In this document: one piece after another, positions 34,957 through 43,490 of the stretch
How positions within the stretch are numbered: the stretch's first letter is position 1
How the letters are laid out: every line of letters begins with the position of its first letter
DNA from: VXYL01 sp965203685
Lineage (GTDB): Bacteria; Pseudomonadota; Gammaproteobacteria; Pseudomonadales; Azotimanducaceae
Assembly: GCA_965203685.1 (NCBI GenBank)
Contig: OZ241908.1
Coordinates: forward strand, 5,642,001-5,706,000
Direction of reading: 5' to 3'
Length of the DNA stretch: 64,000 nt
Translations under genes and position numbers: made by a program
Notes under the pieces: generated by a model
Database searches by the model: none
Told to the model about the DNA's origin: nothing
The model's input: the letters and a program-made list of their open reading frames with translations, nothing else

Positions 34957-35940
34957 GTGGGGAAAGAGAAACAGGCGGATAGCGACCGCGACTCTCCGGT
35001 GATGCGGCGGATGCGTGGCGACAACGGATCAGCGCGCGAACGCGTTTTGGCGGAGATCGAGGCGTTGGGCCTCAACGACAATCTCAGGGAACTCGAGGTG
35101 CAGGGCTTTACGGTCGTGGAGGGAGCCCTCAGCGAAGATCGGATCGAGCGCGCCAAGGCGGCCATCCTGCGCCGCGTCGAGTCGAAGAAGGGCAGCACGA
35201 TCGACCCTGCAACCGCGACGGCCGAAGACTTCAATGGCATGGCCTACCAGCACTACCTGATCTTCGATGATCCTGTTTTCCCGGAGATCCTCCTCGAACC
35301 CAAGCCGCTGGCGCTGATCACGTACCTGCTCGGCGAAAGCTGCGTGCTGTCGTCGATGGGATGCCACTTCCGAGGTCCCGGCGGGCTTCCGCTCGGCGTG
35401 CATGCCGATGGTGTCAGCGTGGGCATGACCGAGGTCTCGCATGTGGCGAACTGCAACTACGCCCTGACTCCGTACTCGCGGGAGGCGGGGGCCTTGGTGC
35501 TGTTCCCAGGCAGCCACCGCAGGAACCGCCAGCCGACGCCGCGGGAGAACTGGACTGTCGACGGTGCAACCATGGTCGAGGTCCTTGGCAAAGGGCTCGA
35601 GCAGCACCAGATCGACGCTCTCGAGTGGACGGCCCCGCCTGGCGCCGTGACGATGGCTCTCAAGCCCGGCGACGCGGCGATTTGGCATGGCAACTCGTGG
35701 CACGGCGGCTGGCGCCGTGACCTGCCGGGTGTGCGGATGAACCTGGCCGCGTATTTCTGTCGGCCCCACCTGTCGACCCAGGAACGCCGTGGCGACGCGC
35801 GCTACCCCGAAGTTTTCGAGCGCTACGCCAACGAGCCCCGGTTCGCGCGCTTGTTGGGCGAGCGGGTGTTCAACGGCTGGCGAGACGAAGGACCGGATTT
35901 CACCGGCAGCAAGGACGTGCCCGCCGGACTGTTCGACTAA
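34957..35940 (+). CDS. Phytanoyl-CoA dioxygenase (PhyH) family protein
   Basis: Non-haem Fe(II)/2-oxoglutarate-dependent oxygenase, 327 aa from GTG 34957 (AAGAGG upstream). The iron triad is visible as the H-x-D of GVHADGVS and a distal His in GNSWHGGWRRD. The Arg of LPGVRMN fits 2-oxoglutarate binding. The N-terminus has LEVQGFTVVEGALSEDRIER, typical of the family. It lies 32 bases upstream of the yej operon on the same strand and may be co-transcribed, though a functional link is not obvious. The substrate is unknown; the family hydroxylates acyl-CoAs and many natural products. Confidence 0.88.
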   Translation: MGKEKQADSDRDSPVMRRMRGDNGSARERVLAEIEALGLNDNLRELEVQGFTVVEGALSEDRIERAKAAILRRVESKKGSTIDPATATAEDFNGMAYQHYLIFDDPVFPEILLEPKPLALITYLLGESCVLSSMGCHFRGPGGLPLGVHADGVSVGMTEVSHVANCNYALTPYSREAGALVLFPGSHRRNRQPTPRENWTVDGATMVEVLGKGLEQHQIDALEWTAPPGAVTMALKPGDAAIWHGNSWHGGWRRDLPGVRMNLAAYFCRPHLSTQERRGDARYPEVFERYANEPRFARLLGERVFNGWRDEGPDFTGSKDVPAGLFD

Positions 35941-35972
35941 CACGCCCACTTTAAGCGGATCGAGCGGCCAGC

Positions 35973-37058
35973 GTGTTTCGCTACGTCGCTAAGCGGTTGG
36001 CCCTGATCGTGCCGACCCTGTTCGGCATCATCACGATCAACTTCTTCATCGTCCAACTCGCGCCCGGCGGGCCCGTGGACCAGATGCTCGCGCAGATGAG
36101 CGGCGAGGCGATCGGCGCCACCGTGCGCATTGCCGGGGCGGCTGCGGCGCCGACTGCGCCGGACGCCATGACCACGCAGTTCCCCGGCGCGGAGGGCGTT
36201 GATCCCGAATTGATCGCGGCGCTCGAGAAGCAGTTCGGCTTCGACCGGCCGCTGCACGAACGCTACCTGCAACTGTTGTGGGACTACCTGAGGTTCGATC
36301 TCGGCGAAAGCTACTATCAGAACCGGTCGGTCGTGAGCCTCGTGTTCGAGCGCTTCCCGGTGTCGATCTCGCTCGGCCTCTGGTCGATGCTCCTCACCTA
36401 CCTGATCGCCATCCCGCTCGGGGTCGCCAAGGCGGTGCGCGACGGTACGCGGTTCGACGTCTGGACCAGTGCGGCGATTTTTGTCGGCTATGCCACGCCG
36501 GGGTTCCTCTTCGCCGTGTTCCTCATCGTATTGCTCGCGGGAGGAACCTACTTCGATCTCTTTCCGTTGAAGGGGCTCGTATCGGAGAACTTCGACGAAC
36601 TAAGTACGCTAGCCAAAATCGGGGACTACTTCTGGCACTTGGCGCTGCCCGTTGCGTCGCTGACGATCGGCGGCTTCGCAACGCTCACCATGCTGACCAA
36701 GAACTCCTTCCTCGAGGAGATCAGCAAGCAATTCGTGCTCACCGCGCGGAGCAAGGGACTCGACCAGCGTCGCGTGCTGTACGGCCACGTCTTCAGGAAC
36801 GCCATGCTCATCGTGGTGGCGGGTTTCCCGGCGGCGCTGATCGGCGTGCTGTTCACCGGCGCCCTCCTCATCGAGGTGATCTTCTCGTTGGAGGGGCTCG
36901 GCCTGCTCGGCTTCGAGGCGGCCTTGGCGCGGGACTTCCCTGTGATGTTCGGGACGCTCTACATGTTCACCCTCGTCGGCCTGCTCCTGCATCTCGTGGG
37001 CGACATCACCTACACGCTCGTCGATCCCAGGATCGACTTCGAAACCCGCGAGGCCTGA
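35973..37058 (+). CDS. yejB: ABC transporter permease, YejB-like
   Basis: Inner-membrane permease of an oligopeptide/microcin C-type importer, 361 aa. GTG 35973 starts at VFRYVAKRLALIVPTLFGI. An N-terminal helix is followed by a long periplasmic loop (about residues 30-90), then five helices. The binding-protein-dependent transport motif is seen around TARSKGLDQRRVLYGHVF, the EAA loop that contacts the ATPase. YejB proteins carry this same long loop after helix 1. The stop overlaps the yejE start by one base (TGATG). Confidence 0.92.
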   Translation: MFRYVAKRLALIVPTLFGIITINFFIVQLAPGGPVDQMLAQMSGEAIGATVRIAGAAAAPTAPDAMTTQFPGAEGVDPELIAALEKQFGFDRPLHERYLQLLWDYLRFDLGESYYQNRSVVSLVFERFPVSISLGLWSMLLTYLIAIPLGVAKAVRDGTRFDVWTSAAIFVGYATPGFLFAVFLIVLLAGGTYFDLFPLKGLVSENFDELSTLAKIGDYFWHLALPVASLTIGGFATLTMLTKNSFLEEISKQFVLTARSKGLDQRRVLYGHVFRNAMLIVVAGFPAALIGVLFTGALLIEVIFSLEGLGLLGFEAALARDFPVMFGTLYMFTLVGLLLHLVGDITYTLVDPRIDFETREA

Positions 37059-38104
37059 TGCCGCTGAGCCCCCTGACGCGTCGACGGTGGGCCAATTTCC
37101 GCGCCCATCGCCGCGGCTACCTGTCGCTCAAGGTATTCACGGTCCTGTTGATCGTCTCGTTTCTCGCCGAGTTCGTCGCCAACGACAAGCCGCTGGTGTT
37201 GGCTTACGAAGGTGACCTGTACTGGCCAGTCCTCGTCTACTACCCGGAGACGACTTTCGGCGGGGCGTTGGACTCCGAGGCCGACTATCGCGACCCCGAG
37301 GTGCAAGCCTTGGTCGCGGCGGGCGCCGGCTGGGCGGTCTGGCCGCCCGTACCCTACAGCTACGACACGATCGACTGGCAGATCGGCCAGCCGGTGCCCA
37401 CACCCCCGTCCGCGCGCCACTGGCTCGGCACCGACGATGTCTCGCGGGATGTCCTCGCGCGCCTCATCTACGGTTTCCGGCTGTCGGTCCTCTTCGGTTT
37501 CGCGCTAACCGCCATCAGTTCAGTGATCGGCGTCTTGGTCGGGGCGGTTCAGGGGTTCTTCGGTGGCTGGGTCGACCTCGTGGGCCAGCGCCTGGTCGAG
37601 ATCTGGGCGGGCTTGCCGGTGCTGTTTCTGCTGATCATCCTCTCGAGTCTCGTGCAGCCGAGCGTCTATGCGCTCCTGGCGCTCCTCGTGCTCTTCAGTT
37701 GGATGGCGCTGGTCGGCGTGGTGCGCGCCGAGTTCCTGCGCACGCGCAATTTCGACTACGTGCGCGCATCGCGGGCGCTCGGGGTCTCGAACCTTGCGAT
37801 CATGCGCCAGGACGTGCTGCCGAATGCGATGGTCGCGACGCTGACGTTCGTGCCGTTCCTGCTGACCGGTTCCATCACGCTCTTGACGTCCCTGGACTTT
37901 CTCGGCTTCGGCCTGCCGGCCGGGTCGCCATCGCTCGGCGAACTGCTCGCGCAGGGCAAGGCCAACCTGCAGGCGCCCTGGCTCGGGCTGGCTGGCTTCT
38001 TCACGCTGCTCATCATGTTGACGCTGTTGATCTTCATCGGGGAGGCCGTGCGCGACGCGTTCGATCCCAGGCGGTCGGCCACGGCTGCCGAGGCGGCGGC
38101 ATGA
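37058..38104 (+). CDS. yejE: ABC transporter permease, YejE-like
   Basis: Second permease of the Yej-type importer, 348 aa from ATG 37058. It starts MPLSPLTRRRWANFRAHRRG, then a first helix VFTVLLIVSFLAEFVAND and the YejE-type periplasmic stretch YEGDLYWPVLVYYPETTFGG. HWLGTDDVSRDVLARLIYG marks the entry to the permease core, and SRALGVSNLAIMRQDVLPNA is the EAA motif. It overlaps yejF by ATGA. Pairing with YejB would form the transmembrane channel. Confidence 0.93.
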   Translation: MPLSPLTRRRWANFRAHRRGYLSLKVFTVLLIVSFLAEFVANDKPLVLAYEGDLYWPVLVYYPETTFGGALDSEADYRDPEVQALVAAGAGWAVWPPVPYSYDTIDWQIGQPVPTPPSARHWLGTDDVSRDVLARLIYGFRLSVLFGFALTAISSVIGVLVGAVQGFFGGWVDLVGQRLVEIWAGLPVLFLLIILSSLVQPSVYALLALLVLFSWMALVGVVRAEFLRTRNFDYVRASRALGVSNLAIMRQDVLPNAMVATLTFVPFLLTGSITLLTSLDFLGFGLPAGSPSLGELLAQGKANLQAPWLGLAGFFTLLIMLTLLIFIGEAVRDAFDPRRSATAAEAAA

Positions 38105-39720
38105 TGCACACTGAGGTCCGGCCGGGGGCGGAGCGGATTCTCTCCGTCAAGGATCTCGCCGTTGCCTTCCACGGCGATGTGGTCGTGCGCGGGGTGGACT
38201 TCCACATCGACCGGGGCGAGACCTTGGCCCTCGTGGGCGAGTCCGGCTCCGGCAAGTCGGTCACGGCGCTCTCGATTCCGCAGCTCCTACCACCCCAGGC
38301 GAGCCACCCGTCCGGGTCGGTCGTGCTCGACGGTGTCGAGATGGTCGGCGCTAGCGAGGCGCAGCTATTGGCGATGCGGGGCAACCGGGTCAGCATGATC
38401 TTCCAGGAACCAATGACGTCGCTCAATCCGCTGCACACGATCGAACGGCAAGTGGGCGAGGTACTAGTCGTGCATCAGCGGATGAGCCGGGAAGCCGTAC
38501 GCGCACGAACGCTCGAACTCCTCGAGTTGGTTGGACTCCAACGTGCCGAAGAACGCTTGAACGCGTTTCCGCACGAGATCTCAGGCGGCCAGCGGCAACG
38601 GGTGATGATCGCGATGGCGCTGGCCAACGAGCCGGACCTGTTGATCGCCGACGAACCGACGACGGCGCTCGACGTCACCATCCAGGCGCAGATCCTCAAG
38701 CTCCTCAGGGATCTGCAGGAACGCCTCGACATGGCAATGATGCTCATCACCCACGACTTGAGCATCGTGCGCAAGGTGGCGGACCGGATCGCCGTCATGA
38801 GCCAGGGCGGGATCGTCGAAACGGCGACCGCCGAGACCCTGTTCGCCGCGCCGCGACACGCCTATACGCTCGGGCTCTTGGCCGCGGAGCCCAAGGGCGA
38901 TCCCGTGCCCGAGGCGGCCGCCGCCAAGCCGTTGGTGGTCGCGGACGATGTCTGTGTGCAGTTCCGGCTGGGCGGTGCTTGGCTCGCTCGGCGGCGGGTG
39001 CTGCGGGCAGTCGAGAATGTATCGATCCGCATCCGGGCCGGGCAGACGCTCGGGGTCGTCGGCGAGTCCGGTTCGGGCAAGACCACGCTCGGTATGGCGT
39101 TGCTGCGCTTGGTTAGGAGCGAAGGCAGGATTCGCTTCGACGGGGCCTCGCTCGAGGGCTTGAAGAGCCGTGCACTCAAGCCCTTCCGGGAGCGCATGCA
39201 GATCGTCTTCCAGGATCCCTATGGCGCGCTCTCGCCGCGGCGGACGGCGCGGCAGATCATCGAGCAGGGCCTCGCCGTTCACAAGCCGGGGTTGAGCGAT
39301 GCGGAGCGTTCCGAGCATGTCGACCAAGCGCTCGTCGACGTGGGGCTCGACCCTGCCGACAAGGACCGCTATCCCCACGAGTTTTCCGGGGGCCAGCGCC
39401 AGCGCATCGCGATTGCGCGTGCGATCGTGTTGCGCCCGCAGTTCATCGTTCTCGACGAACCGACGTCCGCCCTTGACATGTCGGTGCAGGCCCAGGTGGT
39501 GGACCTGTTGCGCGAACTGCAGCAGCGCTACGGGCTCGCCTATCTCTTCATCAGCCACGATCTCAAGGTGGTGCGTGCCCTGGCCCATGACCTGATCGTG
39601 ATGAAGGACGGCGTGGTCGTGGAACAAGGGCGTGCCGACGACGTCTTCGACCGCCCTTCGAGTCCGTATACCAAGGCACTCATGGGGGCAGCACTGGATC
39701 TGGAGGTCGTCAATGCGTAG
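38101..39720 (+). CDS. yejF: ABC transporter ATP-binding protein, YejF-like (two ATPase domains)
   Basis: Double ATPase of the Yej-type importer, 539 aa from ATG 38101. Domain 1 (to about residue 260) has Walker A GESGSGKS, signature SGGQRQR and Walker B LLIADEPTTALD. Domain 2 has GESGSGKT, SGGQRQR and FIVLDEPTSALD. Each domain ends with an oligopeptide-transporter C-terminal motif (SSPYTKALMGAALDL at the end of domain 2). Both sites look catalytically intact. The 3' end overlaps the next gene by 8 bases. Confidence 0.95.
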   Translation: MMHTEVRPGAERILSVKDLAVAFHGDVVVRGVDFHIDRGETLALVGESGSGKSVTALSIPQLLPPQASHPSGSVVLDGVEMVGASEAQLLAMRGNRVSMIFQEPMTSLNPLHTIERQVGEVLVVHQRMSREAVRARTLELLELVGLQRAEERLNAFPHEISGGQRQRVMIAMALANEPDLLIADEPTTALDVTIQAQILKLLRDLQERLDMAMMLITHDLSIVRKVADRIAVMSQGGIVETATAETLFAAPRHAYTLGLLAAEPKGDPVPEAAAAKPLVVADDVCVQFRLGGAWLARRRVLRAVENVSIRIRAGQTLGVVGESGSGKTTLGMALLRLVRSEGRIRFDGASLEGLKSRALKPFRERMQIVFQDPYGALSPRRTARQIIEQGLAVHKPGLSDAERSEHVDQALVDVGLDPADKDRYPHEFSGGQRQRIAIARAIVLRPQFIVLDEPTSALDMSVQAQVVDLLRELQQRYGLAYLFISHDLKVVRALAHDLIVMKDGVVVEQGRADDVFDRPSSPYTKALMGAALDLEVVNA

Positions 39721-41542
39721 GGCGTTCGCATTCGCCCTGGCTTGCCTGCTCGGTGTCGAAGCTGCACTCGCCACCGACATCGCCGACTGCAAGCACGGCG
39801 TCTCCTACTTCGGCGACTTCAAGTATCCGCGCGGCTTCGAACACTTCGACTTCGTCAACCCGGAGGCACCGAAGGGGGGAACGCTGGTCCGGCCGCTCGG
39901 GGCGAGCTTCAACAACTTCACGCCGTTCATTGCCAAGGGGATCAGCGCCCCGGGTATCACGGTGATTGGCGAGCAGATCATCTACGACTCGCTGATGCGA
40001 CCGTCGGCTGATGAGACCGGGGTCTACTACGGCAACCTCGCGGAGTGCATCGCGGTCAACGACGACGTCACCGAGGTGCGCATGCTGTTGCGCCCGGAAG
40101 CCCGCTGGCACGATGGCGTTCCCGTCACCGCGGTCGATGTGAAATTCACCTTCGAGCACATCCGGGATCATGCGTTCCCAGGGGTCAAGGCCGCCTTTCA
40201 AACCATCGAGGAGGTGGTGGTGCTCGACGAGCGGGACGTGCTCTTCCGTTACCGGTTCCCGACGAACCTAAACACCGTGACGGCGCTCGGCAAGGTGGCG
40301 ATCCTCCCGGAGCACTATTGGCGCGACCTCGACAATAGCGCGACGTCGCTCGAGCCCCCGCTCGCAAGCGGGCCGTACCGCGTCAGCGACTTCGAGCTCG
40401 GTGAGTTCATCGAGTTCGAACGCGTTGAAGATTATTGGGGGCTGGACTTCGGCTTCGCCCGGGGCCGCAACAACCTCGACGTGCTGCGCTTCGAGGTGTT
40501 CCGCGATGCCACGGTGCAACGCGAAGCCCTGCGCAAAGGGCTCATCGACGTCTACGTCGAGGGCAACGCCGCGCAGTGGGCGACGGGCTACGATCTGCCG
40601 GCCCGGCACCAGGGCCTCCTCGAACTGCGCGACCACTACTACCGGCATTACATGGGGATCGTCCGCGCGCTCGCGTTCAACTTGACGAAACCGCGGTTCC
40701 AGGACGTGCGTGTCCGTGAAGCGCTGACGTTGGCGTTCGACATCGATTGGGTGCACGACGTGCTGAACTACGGAATCTACGAGAAACCCCAGAGCTTCTT
40801 CCACGGCACCTTCCTGACGGCCGACGGACTGCCGACCCCGGCGGAGCTTGAACTCCTGGAGCCGTTTCGCGAGCAGTTGCCCGAGCGCGTCTTCACCGAA
40901 GCGCCGTTTGCCGAGAGCGCCACGGCGCAACTGCGGGGCCGCGAAGCACTCATGCGCGCCCAGGAGTTGCTGGCGGAAGCAGGCTGGGTGCAGCGGGCCG
41001 GCCGGTTGGTGAACGATACGGGCGAGGCATTCGAGATTGAATTCCTCGTCGCTTCCGCCGCCCGCGAACTGATCCCCTACGTCTCGCGCCTTGAGCAACT
41101 CGGCATCGAGTCGCGCATTCGCGTGCTGGAGGCGGCGCAATACATCAACATGCGCCGCCGCAACAAGGGTGACGCCGTATTCGGTAGCCTGGCGACGGCT
41201 ATGCCGCCCAACCAGGAGGTGGCCGCCTACTACGCGTCGCAGAGCCACGGCAACGCAAACTTCGCCCGGCTCGCCTCGCCCGTGGTCGACGCGCTAGCCA
41301 ACCAAGTGCTGAGCGTCACCGACCGCGATTCGCTGATCGCCGCGAGTCGGGCGTTCGACCGGGTGCTGTATTGGCAGTTCTACTTCATCCCCATCCGCAC
41401 GGTGGAAGGTCAACGCGTTGTCCTGTGGAATAAGTTCGGCCGTCCCGAGAAACGCTCGTTCGACTCGGACAACTTCCCGGAAGCGTGGTGGTGGGATCCG
41501 GTCCGGGCCGCTCGCGTCGAGAAGGCATTGACGGCGGACTAG
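39713..41542 (+). CDS. yejA: Periplasmic oligopeptide-binding protein, YejA-like
   Basis: Substrate-binding protein of the importer, 609 aa from ATG 39713, inside the 3' end of yejF. It has a signal peptide, FALACLLGVEAALATD. The mature start ADCKHGVSYFGDFKYPRGFE with HFDFVNPEAPKGGTL is typical of YejA/SBP family 5 proteins. WHDGVPVTAVDVKFTFEHI is the family signature region. In E. coli yejA comes first; here it is last. The likely cargo is peptides or peptide-nucleotides related to microcin C, by family analogy. Confidence 0.93.
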   Translation: MRRAFAFALACLLGVEAALATDIADCKHGVSYFGDFKYPRGFEHFDFVNPEAPKGGTLVRPLGASFNNFTPFIAKGISAPGITVIGEQIIYDSLMRPSADETGVYYGNLAECIAVNDDVTEVRMLLRPEARWHDGVPVTAVDVKFTFEHIRDHAFPGVKAAFQTIEEVVVLDERDVLFRYRFPTNLNTVTALGKVAILPEHYWRDLDNSATSLEPPLASGPYRVSDFELGEFIEFERVEDYWGLDFGFARGRNNLDVLRFEVFRDATVQREALRKGLIDVYVEGNAAQWATGYDLPARHQGLLELRDHYYRHYMGIVRALAFNLTKPRFQDVRVREALTLAFDIDWVHDVLNYGIYEKPQSFFHGTFLTADGLPTPAELELLEPFREQLPERVFTEAPFAESATAQLRGREALMRAQELLAEAGWVQRAGRLVNDTGEAFEIEFLVASAARELIPYVSRLEQLGIESRIRVLEAAQYINMRRRNKGDAVFGSLATAMPPNQEVAAYYASQSHGNANFARLASPVVDALANQVLSVTDRDSLIAASRAFDRVLYWQFYFIPIRTVEGQRVVLWNKFGRPEKRSFDSDNFPEAWWWDPVRAARVEKALTAD

Positions 41543-41555
41543 CGGGCAATAGAGA

Positions 41556-41625
41556 GCCTGGAGGTTCGCGGCCCGAGTCCGCCGCCTAAGGCCTGGAGGT
41601 TCGCGGCCCGAGTCCGCCGCCTAAG
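41556..41625. repeat. Two-copy 35-bp tandem repeat
   Basis: A 35-base unit starting GCCTGGAGGTTCGCGGCCCG and ending GCCGCCTAAG occurs twice, at 41556-41590 and 41591-41625, apparently identical. The second unit runs into the stop codon of the DUF1640-like gene. A related tail (GAGAGCCGCCTAAGGCA) occurs at the end of the downstream paralogue near 42190, linking this repeat to the gene duplication. Confidence 0.85.
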
Positions 41626-42001
41626 GCACCCCGGCCGGTCGTTGAGTCGGTGCCTGCGCAACGGGCTCGGTGCCGTTCGCGCTGCCGGAGGCGGGATCCT
41701 TGCCCGAGGCGTGCGGCGCGACCGCGTTGTAGAGCCCTAGCGCGGCGATCAATGCCAGCACGAGGAGGACGTACCGGCCTTGGGTCTCAAGGGCCGCGAA
41801 CTTGGCCTCGAACTTGGTGTCGACCTTGGTGATCTCAGCCTTGAGTTCGGCAACTGCACGCTCCAAGTCGTCCTTGGTGGCGACCCCGCCCGCGAGTTCA
41901 TCGTTGAAGGCACGGGACATGGCCTCCGCCTGGTCATCTTGGACACCGGCGGCCTTCAGGCGGTTGGCGAATCTCAGGGTGTCGATCACGGTGGCGTCCA
42001 T
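41621..42001 (-). CDS. DUF1640-like coiled-coil membrane protein, copy 1
   Basis: A 126-aa tail-anchored-looking protein. The N-terminal helix MDATVIDTLRFANRLKAAGV is followed by the EAMSRAFNDELAGGVATKDD motif, typical of the CCDC90/DUF1640 group. A coiled coil (LERAVAELKAEITKVDTKFE), a transmembrane helix (YVLLVLALIAALGLYNAV) and a Pro/Ala-rich tail follow. Bacterial members are unstudied or linked loosely to phage and membrane scaffolds. A near-identical paralogue follows upstream at 42198. It differs by a 7-residue insertion (FEAKFAA) lengthening the coiled coil. Confidence 0.8.
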   Translation of the reverse strand: MDATVIDTLRFANRLKAAGVQDDQAEAMSRAFNDELAGGVATKDDLERAVAELKAEITKVDTKFEAKFAALETQGRYVLLVLALIAALGLYNAVAPHASGKDPASGSANGTEPVAQAPTQRPAGVP

Positions 42002-42197
42002 GATTCTTGTCCTTGCACGGCGACGAAAATACCACTGTGCCGGGCAGATTTGCCGATGTATGTAGGCTGCCGTCCCGCCGCACTGTAGGACATCAGCTCT
42101 TCGTGTGCGCTCGGGCTATGGACGACCGGTGAAGTTGCTGGGGAATCCCTGTGAGTCCTTCCCGTTCGTTGTGAATTACGTGGACGTCGAGAGCCGC

Positions 42198-42557
42198 CTA
42201 AGGCACGCCGGTCGGGCGCTGAGCCCGCGCCTGTGCAACGGGCTCGGCGGCGCTCGCGCTGCGGGAGCCGGGATCCTTGCCCGAGACGTGCGGTGCGACC
42301 GCGTTGTAGAGCCCCAGGGCCGCGATCAACGCCAGCACGAGGAAGACGTACCGGCCTTGGGTCTCGAGCTTGGTGTCGACCTTGGTGATCTCAGCCTTGA
42401 GCTCGGCAACTGCACGCTCCAAGTCGTCCTTGGTGGCGACGCCGCCCGCGAGTTCATCGTTGACGGCACGGGACATGGCCTCGACTTGGTCATCCTGGAC
42501 GCCAGCGGCCTTCAGGCGGTTGGCGAATCTCAGGGTGTCGATCACGGTGGCACCCAT
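42198..42557 (-). CDS. DUF1640-like coiled-coil membrane protein, copy 2
   Basis: The 119-aa paralogue of the gene at 41621, same strand and same architecture: N-terminal helix MGATVIDTLRFANRLKAAGV, EAMSRAVNDELAGGVATKDD, coiled coil, transmembrane helix YVFLVLALIAALGLYNAV and a Pro-rich tail. Each copy has its own duplicated upstream region, so each probably has its own promoter. Divergence is mainly in the coiled-coil length and the C-terminal tail, suggesting a recent duplication that is still kept open. Confidence 0.8.
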   Translation of the reverse strand: MGATVIDTLRFANRLKAAGVQDDQVEAMSRAVNDELAGGVATKDDLERAVAELKAEITKVDTKLETQGRYVFLVLALIAALGLYNAVAPHVSGKDPGSRSASAAEPVAQARAQRPTGVP

Positions 42558-42819
42558 GGTTCTGGTCCTTGCACGGCGACGAAAATACCACTGTGGCGGA
42601 CAGATTTGGCGATGTATGTAGGCTACGGTCGCGCCGCGTTGTAGGACATCGGCGCTTCGTGTGCGAATGGCGAAGAACGGCGTGTGGATTTCGTGGGGAA
42701 AGCCTGTGGGTCGAATCGACGCAACAACCGACTCCCCACCCCGCTTTGGGGCGTCTAGAAGTGGAATGCCCTCCGGCGGCCGTGGCCGGCTTAGCGACCC
42801 CGGCCGTCGGACGCTACGC

Positions 42820-43158
42820 CTAGTCGGAGTCCGCGGCGCTCAGCCGGTTCCAGGCACGCATGACCATGATGGTCACACCGCCACTCAGCAGAACGATTGC
42901 GACCTGGTCAACGATCGCGTCCAGGTAGCTGCCGATGACGTGGATGTGCCCGAGCACGTCGGCCCCGCCGGCGGCGCCAATGGCGATCGCGACGGCGAGG
43001 TACGCCACGGGATCTTCCGCGTCGACACCGATTGCACCGTAGACCAGTCCGAGCAGGACCAGCAGTAGCGGCAGGATGGCCATCGGTACGACGCCGGGTG
43101 CCAGACCTTCGACGATGGCGATGATGACGGACGCGGCGATAACGATCTTGTTGGGCAT
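42820..43158 (-). CDS. Small hydrophobic membrane protein
   Basis: A 112-aa protein from ATG 43158, chosen because a strong GGGGAGG ribosome site lies just upstream. It is almost entirely hydrophobic with about three helices: IVIAASVIIAIVEGLAPGVV, AILPLLLVLLGLVYGAIGV and DAIVDQVAIVLLSGGVTIMV. A short loop, DAEDPVAYL, lies between helices. No family recognised. It stands alone between the DUF1640 duplication and a crotonase gene; the two bases before its stop sit in GC-rich non-coding sequence. Confidence 0.75.
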   Translation of the reverse strand: MPNKIVIAASVIIAIVEGLAPGVVPMAILPLLLVLLGLVYGAIGVDAEDPVAYLAVAIAIGAAGGADVLGHIHVIGSYLDAIVDQVAIVLLSGGVTIMVMRAWNRLSAADSD

Positions 43159-43490
43159 TTTTTCCTCCCCTTTTACGTGTTGCCTCGTGCAAGTCACCGA
43201 CGCTGGTGAACGCCTCTCCATCCACCAACGCGGTACTAACCCCTAGCACTTTCTGTTGCCAAGCGCAAGAGTGAACGTGTTACCGGTCTGCAACCTTTGT
43301 TAGCGTGCCGCAGCCGCGACCGCGTGGAGGTCGGCTCGCCCACCTTGATGCAGCACGGTACGGTGGACGGGAGCCACCGTACGCGGTGGCGTCGCCAGTG
43401 AAACAAATGGGAGTCGGTGAGGTGGGTGACGGGCTTTGCATATCGTGGCCGCTTGTCCGTAGGCTGCGCCCATCCGCTGAGGGAAAGACT
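43159..43490. other. Intergenic region with a hairpin
   Basis: 332 bases without a supported gene, between divergent genes. It holds a 9-bp inverted repeat, GTACGGTGG (43358-43366) and CCACCGTAC (43374-43382), with a 7-base loop and no U-run. The ribosome sites of both flanking genes lie at its edges (GGGGAGG on the minus strand, GAGGGAAAG on the plus strand). I see no confident promoter. Confidence 0.5.

Larger units (their letters stand above)
41616..42713. repeat. Tandem duplication containing two DUF1640-like genes
   Basis: The segments 41616 to about 42152 and 42193 to about 42713 are homologous in the same order, covering gene and upstream region. The sequence between gene and position 42109 (CACGGCGACGAAAATACCAC, GATGTATGTAGGCT, TTCGTGTGCG) is repeated nearly base for base at 42572-42665. 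The first copy has 21 extra bases (7 codons) in the coiled coil. Confidence 0.85.

Noticed and set aside
35129..35140. A further GAGCCCTCAGC match to the palindromic element
   Set aside because: Identity stops after about eleven bases and lacks the inverted repeat; a chance match within a PhyH gene.
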